A stretch of 64,000 bases of DNA from Bostrychus sinensis (GCA_020698575.1 CM036252.1:2806915-2870914); one strand, 5' to 3'. Positions 1 to 10,970 are shown, counted from the stretch's first letter. The notes: generated by a model not told the origin, from the sequence alone. Numbers and translations are program-made.

Positions 1-146
1 GCAGCTGAATACAACAAGGTATGGCATGCCATAGTTGTGTGTTGGGAAAAGCCTCTGACAAGCCGGCGTAAAGGCAACAAATGAATTCCAAAACTCCATG
101 CGTAATTTGTGCGCCTTTTACGAATCGTGGTTTTTGGTTTCTGAAC

Positions 147-308
147 ATGGCGAAACTGATAGAAAAGAGGATTTATACGAGCAAGGAGGCAGTCGATGTC
201 TGCACAAGCCTTGACACAGATGGAGGAGCGGTCAGATGCTGTGCCGTGCTTGGTGGAATGTGCAGCGTCACAGGACATTTTATAAACGTTGTTGTAGGTA
301 CAATATGA
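147..308 (+). pseudogene. Possible piggyBac-like transposase N-terminal fragment
   Basis: An open frame begins at a methionine near 147 and reads MAKLIEKRIYTSKEAVDV, followed by a short acidic stretch. This loosely resembles the N-terminal part of piggyBac-derived transposases, which often have a basic/aromatic segment followed by acidic residues. The frame ends at 308 with no DDD catalytic domain in reach, so at most it is a decayed fragment. It could equally be a chance open frame. Nothing else recognisable lies in 1-500. Confidence 0.15.
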
Positions 309-499
309 GATACGTTGAGGCTAGCATCTCAAATGTGCACAGGGGATGTGTTTTGGGGCATGGTGTCTGTCATGGTGTCACCCATACAGGGGGTGCTTTC
401 TTTTTCTAAGTGGAACTTACTGGTGTCCCATCGTGCCAATGAGAGCAACAGGTCACTGTACATTTACGCACCATCAGAAGCAGAGAGTGAATTTATCTC

Positions 500-835
500 T
501 TTTAATAATAATACATCAATTTTATATAGCACTTTTCACACAACTCAAAGTCGCTTTACAATTTTTGATCTATTATTCATTCACTCAGTCACAACCGGTG
601 GTGGTGAGCTACTTCTGTACCCACAGCTGCCCTGGGGCAGACTGACGGAAGCATGGCTGCCAATCTGCGCCAACGGCCCCTCCGACCACCACCAAACACA
701 GCCACACTAACACATTCACACAGGCAAGGGGGGTGAAGTGTCTTGCCCAGGGACACAACATCAGTATGGGCTTCAGATGGGATTCCTACCCTCCGGTTGC
801 TGGGCGAATGCTTAACCCACTGCGCCACCATCGCA
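500..835 (-). mobile_element. tRNA-derived SINE (V-SINE/AFC-like), minus strand
   Basis: Read on the minus strand from about 835, the head contains an A-box-like TGGCGCAGTGG and a B-box-like GGGTAGGAATCCC at tRNA spacing, then a fish SINE body with CTGGGCAAGACACTTCACC. It ends in a LINE-like tail (AAAAGTGCTATATAAAAT) and an AT-rich end near 500. This order of tRNA head, conserved core and LINE-type tail is that of teleost tRNA SINEs. The exact subfamily is not determined. The open frames over it have no coding meaning. Confidence 0.7.
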
Positions 836-889
836 GATTACTTGTTTTGACAACTTTTTTATATGGAAACATACATTTATAATTTGAAA

Positions 890-1010
890 ATAAATAAAAT
901 AACAACAATAATAATAACAATTATATTATTATATGTTATTATGTGGTATTATTATTGTGGTATTATTAGTTATTATTAATTATTATTATAACAACATTAT
1001 TTTTTATAGC
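890..1010. repeat. ATT/AAT-rich simple sequence
   Basis: Irregular runs of AAT and TTA triplets occupy this interval directly downstream (plus sense) of the SINE head. From 1011 to about 1596 no gene is visible, only AT-rich unique-looking sequence. Confidence 0.7.
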
Positions 1011-1596
1011 TAATATAGCAAAATAGTATGCAGATAGTGATTCGTCTTGCTGTAAGCTTTCCAACGAGCCCTCAATGGTGTCTGTAGGTTGAAGCATTCC
1101 AAAGTTATTGCATCTTTTCCATGCGTTTCCAAATGTCTCCATTTGGATAGGTTTTGGATAAGTTTGGATGATGTACAGTCCCTCTATAAAACGCCTAAAA
1201 ATATTTCCATAAAAATAAGTGTAAAATGCTCATTTTTACAGATAATGACATCAAATTTGAAATGTGAATAGTCAACAAGATTTTCTATTGAGACATAGTG
1301 TGTTTCAGGCCTCAGCTACCTACTGCAGCTTTCTTCACCTTCAATTATACAAAAAAATTAGGCGAGGATAAAAAAAAAAAAGTAAATTTTTGTGTGTGTT
1401 CCAAAGTGTGTAACTTCTTCCCAAACATATTTACAGTGAATTTGACAACTGTGGGCAAAACTAGAGTGGGTTACCTTACAAAAAAACAAAAACAAAATAT
1501 GTCTGTATACTCCTTAGGGTTCAATAACAGTAATCATTTTAATTTGGAGACGTCAGAATACAAGACTTTTCTCCAAAATGACCCGGAATGGTAAGG

Positions 1597-3186
1597 GGTT
1601 AAGTTGAATTTATTAATATATGTCTTTATTGTGTATCATTTAAGTAAAATAAGAAAAGATTACGGTTTTGTATTTACTTGTAATTATTTTCAGTCATTGT
1701 TAACCTGTAATATTTTTCCACCTAAAAAAACCTCCCCTGTGGTGATAAAAGTGCTTTTGTGTAGACTAATTGTTGCCATGCTCTAATACTGGGTTTGGTA
1801 TCTTTGACTCCCACATGGGCGGTGTACACACAGGGGGAGCCTTTTCTGTTGGGGAAAAACAGATTTTCATTTCTAAAGTGTAATGTGATATCTATTAACT
1901 CTGGAAAATTCATTTTACATTCATAGCTGAGAGAGAATAGCAGTGTGTACAATGAAGAGCTACAATTAGGTGGTTTTCACACAGGTTGGTGCTCCGTGGT
2001 GCGGCCTCAGGGAGCACTAGATGCAGTTGTGTGAACTTTTCTGTTAGTTCTGTTGTTTCAGTTGCTAAATAAACCATGTCAATGTACAGCAGCTACACAC
2101 ATACATCTTTTTTTGTACACTGAGAACCAAAGGGTGTAAGTGACATTTACAGGAGAAAAAAAAATGGCATAGTACTGATATTTTGTCAAATTTTAATTCA
2201 GAAATGCTAAATTTTCATACACACAGGTATTAGACTACCACCTCAGAAAATATCTGTCTTTCCAAGTATCACCTTTATTAAACTAAAGGAGCAATACTAC
2301 ATAGGGACAAGACATGGACTAAACTGGAACTAAACCAGGACTAAATCAGGACTAGACAAGGACTTAAACTTGACTGTACTGGGACTAAACCGGGACTAAA
2401 CCAGATTTAGACAGGATTAAACAAGGACTAAAACCAGACTAAACCAGAGCTAATCCAGGACTAAATCAAATGTAAAGCAGAACTAAATCTGTATAAAACT
2501 AGGATTAAAGCTGGATTAAACTGGAATTAATTCAGGAATAAATCAGAACTTAAACCGAAACTAATCAAGTTCCAAGCCAGGACTAAACAAGGTCGAAGCC
2601 AGCACATAATCAGGATAAAATCAGGACAAACCTAGAAATAAATCAGGAGTAGTCTAAGTCTAAAACCAGGACTAAACTGGGCCAAAACCAGGACTAAGCA
2701 GTGGTCTTCACATTCAAATTTAAGCCCCAACCAGCACAGGACTAAAACAGGAATAAAACAGGCTCTAAATCAAACTAAAGCAGGTTCTGAACTGCAAAAG
2801 ACTCCCGAGTACCACCAGTGGATCCTGTACCAGAGCTTGAGAATCACTGCCCTAGATTTTTTTACATTTGTAATAAGAGTTACATTTGCCTTTTTGGTCT
2901 CGAGCATTTTCTGCCTTTTTCCATATGACATAACAGTAGCCTATAGCATTTATATCCATTCATGACACTGTCTGAATCCTATGTTCTAAAATAGCCAATT
3001 GTTGTTATTGTGATCTTTAGGCAGTAAAAACAACAGCATTCATTTCAATGTAAATCTCAGAATTGCCCAGAATGTCACTTGCGCCTTTTTGGTTCTCAAC
3101 CCAATGCCTCAGTGATTACACATAACATATTAAATGGGTAAAGTGCTATTTCAGATTCATTGCACATGCATCAGTAACATGCTTTT
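1597..3186 (-). repeat. Segmental duplication: 3' flank of TAAR A
   Basis: This stretch is homologous, with small indels, to 40560-42503 (same orientation) and, inverted, to 29092-30960. It holds the downstream flank of TAAR A, including a sequence around 1720-2160 found almost unchanged in all three places and a degenerate 11-bp array. It has no coding capacity of its own; the 76-codon frame at 1722-1952 recurs in the other copies only because the DNA is duplicated. Confidence 0.85.
2290..2800 (+). repeat. Degenerate 11-bp array (CTAAACCAGGA family)
   Basis: Loose repeats of CTAAACCAGGA and variants (TAAATCAGGA, TAAAGCAGAA) run through this interval. The same family appears at 22690-22870, 26255-26370, 29465-29890, 41650-42110 and as the huge array 49450-55085. 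The copies here are diverged, so this is an old array. Confidence 0.8.
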
Positions 3187-4235
3187 TCATTTATTAACAC
3201 AAAGCACATTTGCATCACGTGAACCACTTTGAAAAATCCTAAACGTCACAATCTGCTTCACAGCTCTCCTAAACCAGGGATACTGGAGCGCATAGAGCAG
3301 GGGGTTAAAACCTGAGTTCAGATACATCAACATATGCAGGAAGAGGTACAAAAATGAGTTAATTTTCGGTCCCAAATTGATCACGTAGGGCGGAATGTTG
3401 CAGAGGATAAAGAGTAACACAACAAAGCCCAGATTCCGTGCCGCTTTCAGCTCTGATTTTCTGGAGTTCACCGCTGGCTGCTGTGTGGTGGCTGCAACGT
3501 GAGAACGCATGGCACGGGCCTGCGACACTGCCACAAAGAAAACTCGCAAGTACAGTATCACTATGAGCACAAAGGGCCCACATAGGTTCACCACCAGGTC
3601 AAAGTAACTCGCAATATCGGGCACTGATGTAAAGCATTTCCCTTCACAGCGCTTATACCCCCCCGGATTAATTACAGTCTTGTGATAATACCCAATGCCC
3701 CCCAGGACGGAGAAGATCCAGCTTGCGATCAAAGCGATGCTAACAGATCTCCGGCTCATTCGGGTGGAGTAGTGCATGGGGTCGCAAATGGCTACATAGC
3801 GGTCTATGGAGATCAGGATCATGTCTCCAACTGATACGCAAAGCAACGTGTAGATAAAAACACTAAAAAAGGTGCACATGATGTCACCACCTCGCCAGCA
3901 AGCGTACTGGAAGGAACCTATGACTGGGATCAGCACCCAGCACACCAGGAAGTCTGAGACAGCCAGGTTGAGGAGGATGAAGTTGACAGAGGAGTGCAGC
4001 TGCCTGAAAATAGAAACAAAATGAGTAAATGCATTACATTAAACCTGACGTGACCGCTTGTGACTTGCCTGAAATGTGAGATAGCAATGATGACCATAAG
4101 GTTGAGGATGCCGGTGCAGATGGTGAAGGTAAAAAGCGTGCTCAGATAGATGTAGCCGCTCTGATTGGGAATCGACACGATGCAGGACAGATTGCCCAGT
4201 TCTGGGTAGCACTGGTACCGCTGCACACTGCTCAT
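3187..4235 (-). CDS. Trace amine-associated receptor, non-classical teleost clade (copy A, two exons)
   Basis: Class A GPCR of the TAAR family, predicted to be an olfactory-neuron receptor for amines. Exon 1 is 4235-4069 and exon 2 is 4003-3187 (GC-AG reading), giving 327 residues. TM1 is in exon 1. Exon 2 has LAVSDFL in TM2 (Asp2.50), IDRYVAICDP at the end of TM3, and NSGFNPLLYALQYPWF in TM7, which fits the TAAR fingerprint NSxxNPxxYxxxYxWF. N-terminal and loop-2 cysteines fit the extra TAAR disulfide, and NLS near residue 15 is a glycosylation site. Counting from Cys3.25, position 3.32 is Ile, not Asp; Asp5.42 lies eight residues before Pro5.50. Trp6.48 is Asn. No stop or frameshift is seen, so the gene looks functional. 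Exon 1 starts at the first Met; copy C has about 20 more residues at its N-terminus. AATAAA overlaps the last codons before the TGA. Confidence 0.88.
4000..4068 (-). other. 65-bp intron of TAAR A with ambiguous GC-AG or GT-AG borders
   Basis: The exon 1 end reads CAGGCAAGTCAC and the exon 2 start reads TTTTCAGGCAGCTG. Splicing can use CAG|GCAAGT with TTTCAG|GCAG (a GC-AG intron, 4068-4004), or GGCAA|GTCACA with GGCAG|CTG (a GT-AG intron, 4064-4000). Both give the same protein, ...FRQLHSS..., and both introns are 65 bp. The first has the stronger consensus. Intron position is in intracellular loop 1. Confidence 0.8.
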
Positions 4236-4822
4236 GTTGGAGGAAGGAGATGGGAGGGGGGAGAAGTGACTTTATCCAGACGCTTTTTCTCTCGTCTCCC
4301 TCCACCTCCTCCTGCTCCCAGATGGACACTGGACCTCCCAAGCCACTTGCATCATGAGCCAAAACAACTCCACAACTTCACTTTGGATATCAAATCAATG
4401 ACTCAGCACTTTTGAATAACTTTGAAGAAGTTCACTAAGTAATGAAATCTTACTTTTCTATTTTGTGGCTTGAAAAATAAAGTTCCTAAACCAAAAAGAG
4501 TGCACCCATTTTAAATACAAATCTGTGCCTGATTCTTTGAAGGCCTCAGACAGCACCTGCTGCTCAATGTCTGTAGTACTGTGCATTTTTTATGGTCATG
4601 GTTTACTGCAGCTCTCATGCCAGCTAACATTACTTATCCAAATACTGAATTACAACATTTGAATGTATTTGTTAGTTAGTTTCTGAAATTCTATCTTGTT
4701 TTACATTAAAGCCTGAGCACTGAGTGAACCACATCAAAGAGTGGAATCATAAACAACTGATGCAGTTTTTACAAAGTCTCAGGTTTGTTGTATGTAATAC
4801 TATGATATTTTGAAATTTCATC
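4236..4822 (-). promoter_or_regulatory. 5' flank of TAAR A, shared with copies C and D
   Basis: The sequence immediately upstream of the TAAR A start is homologous to 43629-44047 (upstream of C) as far as about 4671. From 4560 to 4822 it is homologous, inverted, to 63748-64000. It must contain the 5' untranslated region and proximal promoter, but no clear TATA box or transcription start can be fixed by eye. Homology stops where the R4/Dong fragment begins. Confidence 0.6.
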
Positions 4823-5165
4823 CATGTAGAGGAGGTGACTGATGGTGGAACCGTTCCTGAGTCGATATCCATAGCCAATCTTGGTGATTATCTGGCTGAG
4901 GGGGTTCAGACCTATGCAGAACAACAGCGGGGACAGAGCATCTCCTTGGTATATCCCACATTTGATGGACACTTGTGCAATTGGCTTGCAGTTGGCCTCA
5001 AGGGTGGTCTTCTACTGCCTCATCGAGTTTGCAATGAAGGCTCTTAGAGTCCTGTTGATGTTATACATCACCAAGCATTCCATGATCCATGTGTGTGGCA
5101 TTGAGTCATAGGCTTTCTTGTAATCAATCCAGGTGGTGCACAGATTAGTGAGTCTGACTTAGTGT
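4819..5165 (-). pseudogene. R4/Dong-like LINE reverse transcriptase fragment
   Basis: On the minus strand the translation contains IDYKKAYDSMPHTWI, the palm segment, then after an in-frame stop IKCGIYQGDALSPLLFCIGL (fingers/palm motif with QGDALSPLLF) and SHLLYMDE, where the catalytic YMDD has become YMDE. This residue pattern is that of site-specific-type LINEs of the R4/Dong clade. The fragment is about 115 codons, lacks the N-terminal and endonuclease parts, and is inactive. Its left end marks the break in homology between the flanks of TAAR A and D. Confidence 0.8.
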
Positions 5166-5696
5166 GTCAAACATTCAAGCTGAAAAGGACTTTCTGTGCC
5201 GCTTTAGTGTCAAAATAACTCTTGCAGAAAATAAGTCAGGGCCCATAAGTTCCTATGCCCAGAGAGGGCAAACTGAAAACTTTTGTGGGAGAAACACACC
5301 CACTCTATTTAACATTATGAATGTCTCTGTGAGGCTCTGTAAGGCTATCTATATAGCATTATTATCAACATTTTCAGAATTGCTGGGTTTGAGATGATGT
5401 CACAACTTTCTGCAGGCCTATATTATTGAATAGAGATGGGGGGCACGCAAAATCTATGACTATGCAGAGTTTTAGGTGTAGGTGGGTACATATAATAATA
5501 TTAATATAATAATATGGACCTTATCACTAATCATTATTAAAATACCATACAACTTAAACAGGAAAACTGGCTCCTGCCCCCATCTGAAAGTGTGACATCA
5601 TCACTTTCTAGGATCTGAAAACAACCAATTGTAAAAACATAGATTTTTTTCTGCAGATGTTAAAAACCACCATCTTATACATTCCTACACACTCTA
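5166..5696. other. No gene seen
   Basis: AT-rich intergenic sequence with one 77-codon open frame (5164-5397) that has no recognisable features. No repeat boundaries are visible. Confidence 0.5.
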
Positions 5697-5703
5697 ATGT
5701 TAT

Positions 5704-6148
5704 CAGTGGTGGACAGTAAGGAGATACTTTTACTCAAGTAATTTACTTAGTACCTTTTTGGAAAAGAAAATACTTTCTGAGTACATTTTGTAGAACATAC
5801 TTTTATTTTGAGTACATTTTGAGTGATTTTATTTATACTTTAACTTGAGTAAACCTTTAAATTGTCTGAGGAGTTAAAAGTAGTTTTGTCCTCTGTGGTG
5901 TAGTGGGAAGTACATCTGACTTGCAATCAGCAGGTTCTGGGTTTGAAACTCGGAGAAGAAGAAGCTTTTGCAAAAAGCATTCAAATGTACTTTCTACTTA
6001 AGTAAATTTTATAGTCAATACTTTCTTACTTTTGTTGTAATTTTTTTTTTTTTTGGGAGCTACTTTTACTTTTATTTGAATAATATTATTTTTGAAGTAA
6101 TAATACTTTTACTTGAGTACATCCTTTGAGTACTTTGTCCACCACTAG
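5704..6148. mobile_element. hAT-like MITE with target duplication
   Basis: The 445-bp element begins CAGTGGTGGACA and ends TGTCCACCACTAG, an imperfect inverted pair, and is flanked on both sides by ATGTTAT (5697-5703 and 6149-6155). Terminal CAG...CTA-type ends and a 7-8 bp duplication fit a hAT-derived non-autonomous element. The body is made of TACTTTTACTTGAGTA-type motifs in both orientations. A related terminus, AGTGGTGGACAAAGTACTCA, lies at 19770-19789. Confidence 0.75.
5884..5958 (+). repeat. tRNA-like segment inside the MITE
   Basis: The sequence has an A-box-like GTGGTGTAGTGG, an anticodon stem-loop CTGACTTGCAATCAG (seven-base loop, TGC in anticodon position) and a B-box-like GGGTTTGAAACTC. 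The acceptor stem does not pair well, so a working tRNA is unlikely. It is best read as a tRNA-derived SINE head or an internal part of this repeat family. Confidence 0.45.
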
Positions 6149-6206
6149 ATGTTATTCATAGTTATCAGTCATGTGAGTTTGTTTTCTACTGGAGGGCAAA
6201 ACAAAC

Positions 6207-6431
6207 ATGGCGACGCGCAGCAGGCGTGAGGAGATGCAGTCAACTACGTATTCAGACGGCCTGACAACTCTGGACAAAATACAATACGGACAAAAACTAC
6301 AAATATTGCTGCCAGAGCTGGACTTTGGAAACCTGTCTACCTACCGCCACCACGAAACTAGCATAAATCACATTAAAAGTTATTTTTTCAGTCAGGACGG
6401 GTCATCAACCTGGCGTATGTGCCGGGCATTA
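6207..6431 (+). pseudogene. N-terminal fragment of a repeat-borne protein, cut by a MITE
   Basis: The frame begins MATRSRREEMQSTTYSDG and continues with LPELDFGNLSTY and a helical stretch (INHIKSYFFSQDG). It resembles, weakly, N-terminal segments of multi-copy fish proteins with a 'P-D-hydrophobic-G-D' motif before a short Tyr/Phe-rich repeat. The frame then runs into the inverted-repeat element starting at 6432, so everything after about residue 75 is transposon sequence. Not expressed as a complete protein. Confidence 0.3.
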
Positions 6432-7095
6432 CCGTATTTTCCGCACTATAAGGCGCACCTAAAAGCCTTAAATTTTCTCAAAAACCAACAGTGCGCCTTA
6501 TAATCCAATACGCCTTATATATGGATCAATGTTGGTTAATTATGGCTACCGTATTCAGGGGGCGTCGCTGAAGTGACAGCGGTAAAAACGGTAAAGGGGA
6601 ATTCCAGTCCCAGCTGTTCATGTGTGGATCATGTTATGGATCCTGCCGCAAAACAACAAGAAGGCGCGGCCTTTGCTCCATCTAGTGGAAGAGTTGCAAC
6701 ATTGAGGGGACAGAAAACTGAGCTTTGCACTGTGACAAATGGAGTTGGAAATACATTGTTTTCAACGAGGGCAGCGCAAATAAGAGCTACCGGTACGTAC
6801 GCTACGGTATTGTGAATGCACTAACTTGTCTTGGGAGTGAACGGAGTTGTAAGAACGCTGGTTTGTATTCTATTAATAAAGTTTGACTGACTGACTTATC
6901 TGACTGTTTTATTGACATTCCCTTTAGCGCAGCTCCATCTAGTGGATGCATAACGCAACCCCAGCCACTACAGTAGCTTCTTCTCTATGCGCCTTATAAT
7001 GCGGTGCGCCCTATATATGAAAACAGTTTCAAAATAGGCCATTCATTGAAGGTGTGCCTTATAATCCAATGCGCCTTATAGTGCGAAAAATACGG
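6432..7095. mobile_element. Tc1/mariner-type MITE with TA duplication
   Basis: The left end CCGTATTTTCCGCACTATAA is the inverted partner of the right end, which reads on the minus strand CCGTATTTTTCGCACTATAA. Each end is bordered by TA (6430-6431, 7096-7097). The terminal repeats continue with AGGCGCA and related motifs recur internally (for example near 6990). No transposase is present; the 80-codon frame at 6573 is not recognised. Confidence 0.75.
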
Positions 7096-7199
7096 TAGTT
7101 TTTCATCATAAATGTGAGTACGACTAACTGACAAACACAAACTGCCTTTAGCTAATGCTAGCCTAAGACAATTTCATTCAGATATTTTCACTGTAAATG

Positions 7200-7380
7200 T
7201 GTGTGTGTTTAAACACTGCAACTGTTCCCCCTCCACAGGAAGGGTGACTTGTTTAAACTGTTATAGTTCACTTGTTTTTAGTTGTTTTTATCCTTTTATT
7301 TTTGCACTTTGGAAAGCACTTTGGTTCAGCTGTTGCTGTTGTAAGGCACTATACAAATAAAGTTTGATTGATTGATGATC
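7200..7380 (+). repeat. LINE/SINE 3' tail, plus strand
   Basis: The segment ends with GGAAAGCACTTTGGTTCAGC and then ACAAATAAAGTTTGATTG plus short GATT repeats, a typical fish LINE-type tail. Only the 3' end is present. Confidence 0.55.
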
Positions 7381-7496
7381 AACTATTTTAGTTTTTTATA
7401 AAAAAAAATGTGTTTAGTTCTCTTTGTTTGAGTTTACACATTTAACAGGATTTAAAATTGAAATAATGTTAACAATTCACTTCTGTAACAGTTATT

Positions 7497-7575
7497 TAAT
7501 TCAATTCAGTTTTATTTGTATAGCCCAGTATCACAACAAAAGTCGCCTCAAAGGGCAGTTATGTGCTGTTCCTAA
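7497..7575 (-). repeat. LINE/SINE 3' tail, minus strand
   Basis: On the minus strand it reads GCCCTTTGAGGCGACTTTTG followed by CTATACAAATAAAACTGAAT, another fish non-LTR type tail facing the opposite way. Only the tail is seen. Confidence 0.5.
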
Positions 7576-7612
7576 TTATTATGAATATTTTAAACACAAA
7601 CCTGACAATACA

Positions 7613-8277
7613 TTAGTCCCTCCAGGATTTCGCAGGCAATTTTTTTGATTGTTGTGGGCTAAAATGCCTGATTTTGCGAGTTTTTTTTTTTTTTTTTAAA
7701 GTTGTGCTAAAAGTTGCGATTTTTTTGTCTATAATCCACAAGTAAACAGTAACAGAGGTGATAAAAATGCAGTTACTTTTGTTCTTTTTATTAGAATTAT
7801 AAAAACTAATAAAATCTGTTTTTAAACATATGTGAGCTGTAATTAATTTAATTAAAAATACCTGTATTTGAACAGGCCACACGTATCTACTTTTTAAAAT
7901 GATATTACTGTGTTATTAGACTGTTTTTTGAGCTATTACACTGCCTCTGATTCTGATTGTGTTCCTCTCAGATCTTCTCTGGTGATTCCTGTTGTGTGCT
8001 GGAGAACATCCAGTCGTTAAAAAACAGAAGAGGTTTGCTGTGCTGTAGGTTTTCAGGAAGGTTATTAGCCTACAACATTAACGTTTAAAGAACAATGACC
8101 TCAAACTTCAGTGTTGTCTAAATACGCTGCCCATTCAACTTTTTAAGCAACTGTATCACCATAGCAACGCAGCTTTTCAGAGTGACACCAGACAAAACAA
8201 GAAAGTACCACGTTCGCGTCCTCCTTCAGTCCCATCAACACCGCTGCTGCTGGTTTCATCAAAATGTGTGTAAGTAA
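7613..8277. other. No gene seen; possible DNA-transposon edge
   Basis: Begins CCCTCCAGGATTTCGCAGGC and includes a T-run at 7680-7698. The start resembles a dispersed fish DNA-transposon end, but no partner terminus or transposase was found. Confidence 0.3.
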
Positions 8278-8743
8278 ATTCCAGATTTAGAGCCATTTTG
8301 TTTTTCATCTCAACACATTTTTCATTTTTAGCGTGTCTCTGACACGCCACTATGTAACCATATATTTCTGTTAATGTGAGGCGTACCATTTAACACTGAT
8401 CAAAAAGTGGTTCAAAAACGGAACTTACCAAAAATTTCCAAAGATTGTTGAAGCCGGGGCGCCAGAGTCTCGTTCACCACTGAAATCCAGCATCATCTAC
8501 TTCTTTAGCAATCTTCTCTTTCTCATGACAATGTCTCGTCACTCTCCACAGATACTCGTACATTACATAGCCCATTACATAGGATTATTCATGTGAGCCT
8601 GCAGTTATATCGCAAAAAATGTAGCTTTTGGTCCACCACAGCGCGCTAACTATACACTGGATGTGATGTAATGTTTCCACTGTCGGTCCAGAATTTAATA
8701 ATAAAAAATAAAATAAAGGAATTTTAATAAAATAAATATACAA

Positions 8744-8832
<89 letters not shown>

Positions 8833-8835
8833 GTA

Positions 8836-8893
<58 letters not shown>

Positions 8894-9212
8894 CATTTGT
8901 ATTATCATTTTAATAAAAGTAATGAAAGCAAAATAAATAAACAATGAATAGTAAAAAATAAACAAAATATAAAGAATCATCTTTGATGTTCTAAGGATTT
9001 AAATTATGAAAACTATTCACTGCCCCACTTTTCATAAATTACAGAAAGCAGGTATAGGCAAATACACTCTACATTAATATAGGCTTCCCAAATTAGTAAT
9101 AATATATAATAGAAAATGTCACGGCTCATGTCTCTGGTATAAAGTCTATAGTTCTACTGAACTGAATAACATAGAAGGCAGAAAATGTCTTCTATGTTAA
9201 CCCTAATACAAA
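8278..9212. repeat. Arm 1 of a 0.7-0.9 kb inverted repeat
   Basis: This segment is the reverse complement, with indels, of 16281-16988. Shared landmarks include GAGCCATTTTGTTTTTCATC near 8293 and TTCTACTGAACTGAATAACA near 9153. The extra length here is mostly the AAT/ATT hairpin. No transposase frame is visible. It may be two copies of one dispersed element, or arms of a larger inverted structure with 7 kb between them. Confidence 0.8.
8738..8896. repeat. Palindromic AAT/ATT microsatellite
   Basis: About 18 AAT units are followed directly (turning at about 8793) by about 30 ATT units, interrupted once near 8832. The two halves are reverse complements, so the array can fold into a long hairpin. 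The overlapping isoleucine-rich frame is meaningless. Confidence 0.9.
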
Positions 9213-10500
9213 GGCCTACTAAATACAAACATAAATAAAAATTAGTAAACAAGAACAAAATAAGAATAATCTCTGATGTTGCAAGCACTTTTGGTGAGAA
9301 ATATCCACTGTAATTCTTCATTATCAATTACTGAAAGATTGATGATTTACCTGTAGCCTAATGTCTGTCTACATCTTTAATCTTACACACAGCTATATTT
9401 CCTGTGTAAAATGGTGTTTTATGGACTGTTTGTGCTCTTGTTCCTGTTTAATTTGTATTATTTACTGTTTGATTAAAGATAGGTCAATTTGATCTTCATG
9501 GGTTTGGGGGCAACACTGCCCTCTGCTGGTGTTTGATTGTATGTTCACATAGGTGTGTTCTAACACCTGATACAGGTGAAGCACTTTAGGTGTAATACAG
9601 TGCACTTTAACTTTATTTATGACATTAATGTGACATTTTTGTTTAAAATATACATGTTTTATATGTAATATAGATATACTGTATGTATGTCATATATGTC
9701 ATTCATAGGCATATACATGACTATATTGGTTAGTCATAGGAGTACATAGGAGTTTTTTTCGAAAGCTCAGTCATCTGAGTCTGAATCAAACTGAATCTGT
9801 GTTTTAATCTTTTATTATAACATATAGTAGCCATGGATAAACTGTCATATACTGTACAATGTTTCATTGTTGTGTTCCTTGCATTTCTATAAAATACTTT
9901 GAATCTGTATTTATCTTAAATGCATTTTTATTCTAGGTCTAGCTCATATTGAAACTTTGGTCTCCATTAAAACATTCATTCATCTCATTCATTCACCTTC
10001 CATCTCTTTCCCATTTGAGGTTGTGAGGCCTGGAGCCTGTTCCAGCAACTATGAGCCTGGAAACAGGGCAGTTTGGTGCAGATCTGACACAGGGATATAT
10101 TGTTACATCATAAACTATAGTACAGTTCGACCCCGGCAGATAACAGGTAAACAGATGTGTCTGTCTTTGGACAATATGCCTATACCAACAGTATCTTCTG
10201 AGATTATGTGAGCTGAGAACTTCAGCCCACGAACTTTAGTCGTTCATGGTCATCTCTGATGTGTATAGAATGGCTGTAAACCTTTCAGGGCCTTCATATT
10301 GGAACATGGCAGGTACGAGCTGAGTGCCAAGTCAAAATTTGAAGATTTAGGTTAGTGTTAGTTAGGTTAGATGTGATTTAGTGTAGGAGAGGTTACATCA
10401 CACACTTTCAGATTGAGATTATTTACTGCAGTAGGAGTCAAACTGAGAAAATCAGTGTGATGGATGTGGCAGTCATGTGAACTCACAAAGCTACTGGTCT
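9213..10500. other. No gene seen
   Basis: AT-rich sequence. At 10025-10075 it reads GGAGCCTGTTCCAGCAACTA, resembling the end of a common fish repeat. Open frames here (for example 9957-10211) have no recognisable domains. Confidence 0.5.
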
Positions 10501-10859
10501 CAGCCAGGGGTGCCGCCACGTATTCTGGGCCCCCTGAAAAGATTTTACACTGGGCCCCCCACCAACATTTTTTCTAGACCAGGTTTAACATAGCCTATTA
10601 AAACACTCATTTACCTTTAAAAATGTCTTAGATGGACGTTTTACAGCAGTGCAACAGTAAATAACATTCATACTTTGCTATAAGACCAAATAGGCTAACG
10701 AAAAACTAACTTATTCTGCTGTCTGTTTAAGCTACTCACTGGCACAGCGTTAGTACTTTCATTGTTTCATATAATTTTTAAAGGCAAACAGCGAACCAAA
10801 GTGGGCAAGCCTATAATTAGCCCAGAAACTCCACCCTTTTCACCGTTATTTCAAACAAC

Positions 10860-10970
10860 TGTTAATAATAGGGATGGGAATTGATAAGATTTTATCAGTG
10901 TCAATGCCATTGTCAATTCTGCTTATCAATTCGAATCTTTATCGACTCACTTATTGATTCCTGATATATC
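10860..10970. mobile_element. Fragment of a hAT-like DNA transposon
   Basis: Starts AGGGATGGGAATTGATAAGA and contains several TTATCAATTC/TTATCGA motifs. This composition is familiar from fish and amphibian hAT-type repeats. No ends or target duplications were defined; the rest of 10501-11250 shows no gene. Confidence 0.4.

Noticed and set aside
1722..1952. Small gene conserved near 1722, 30043 and 41034
   Set aside because: The similarity follows from duplicated TAAR flanks; the frames differ in length and position between the copies.
5884..5958. A functional tRNA-Ala(UGC)
   Set aside because: The acceptor stem pairs poorly and the segment lies inside a short transposon; kept only as a tRNA-like piece.
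8585..8980. Poly-isoleucine membrane protein
   Set aside because: It is the ATT microsatellite read in frame.
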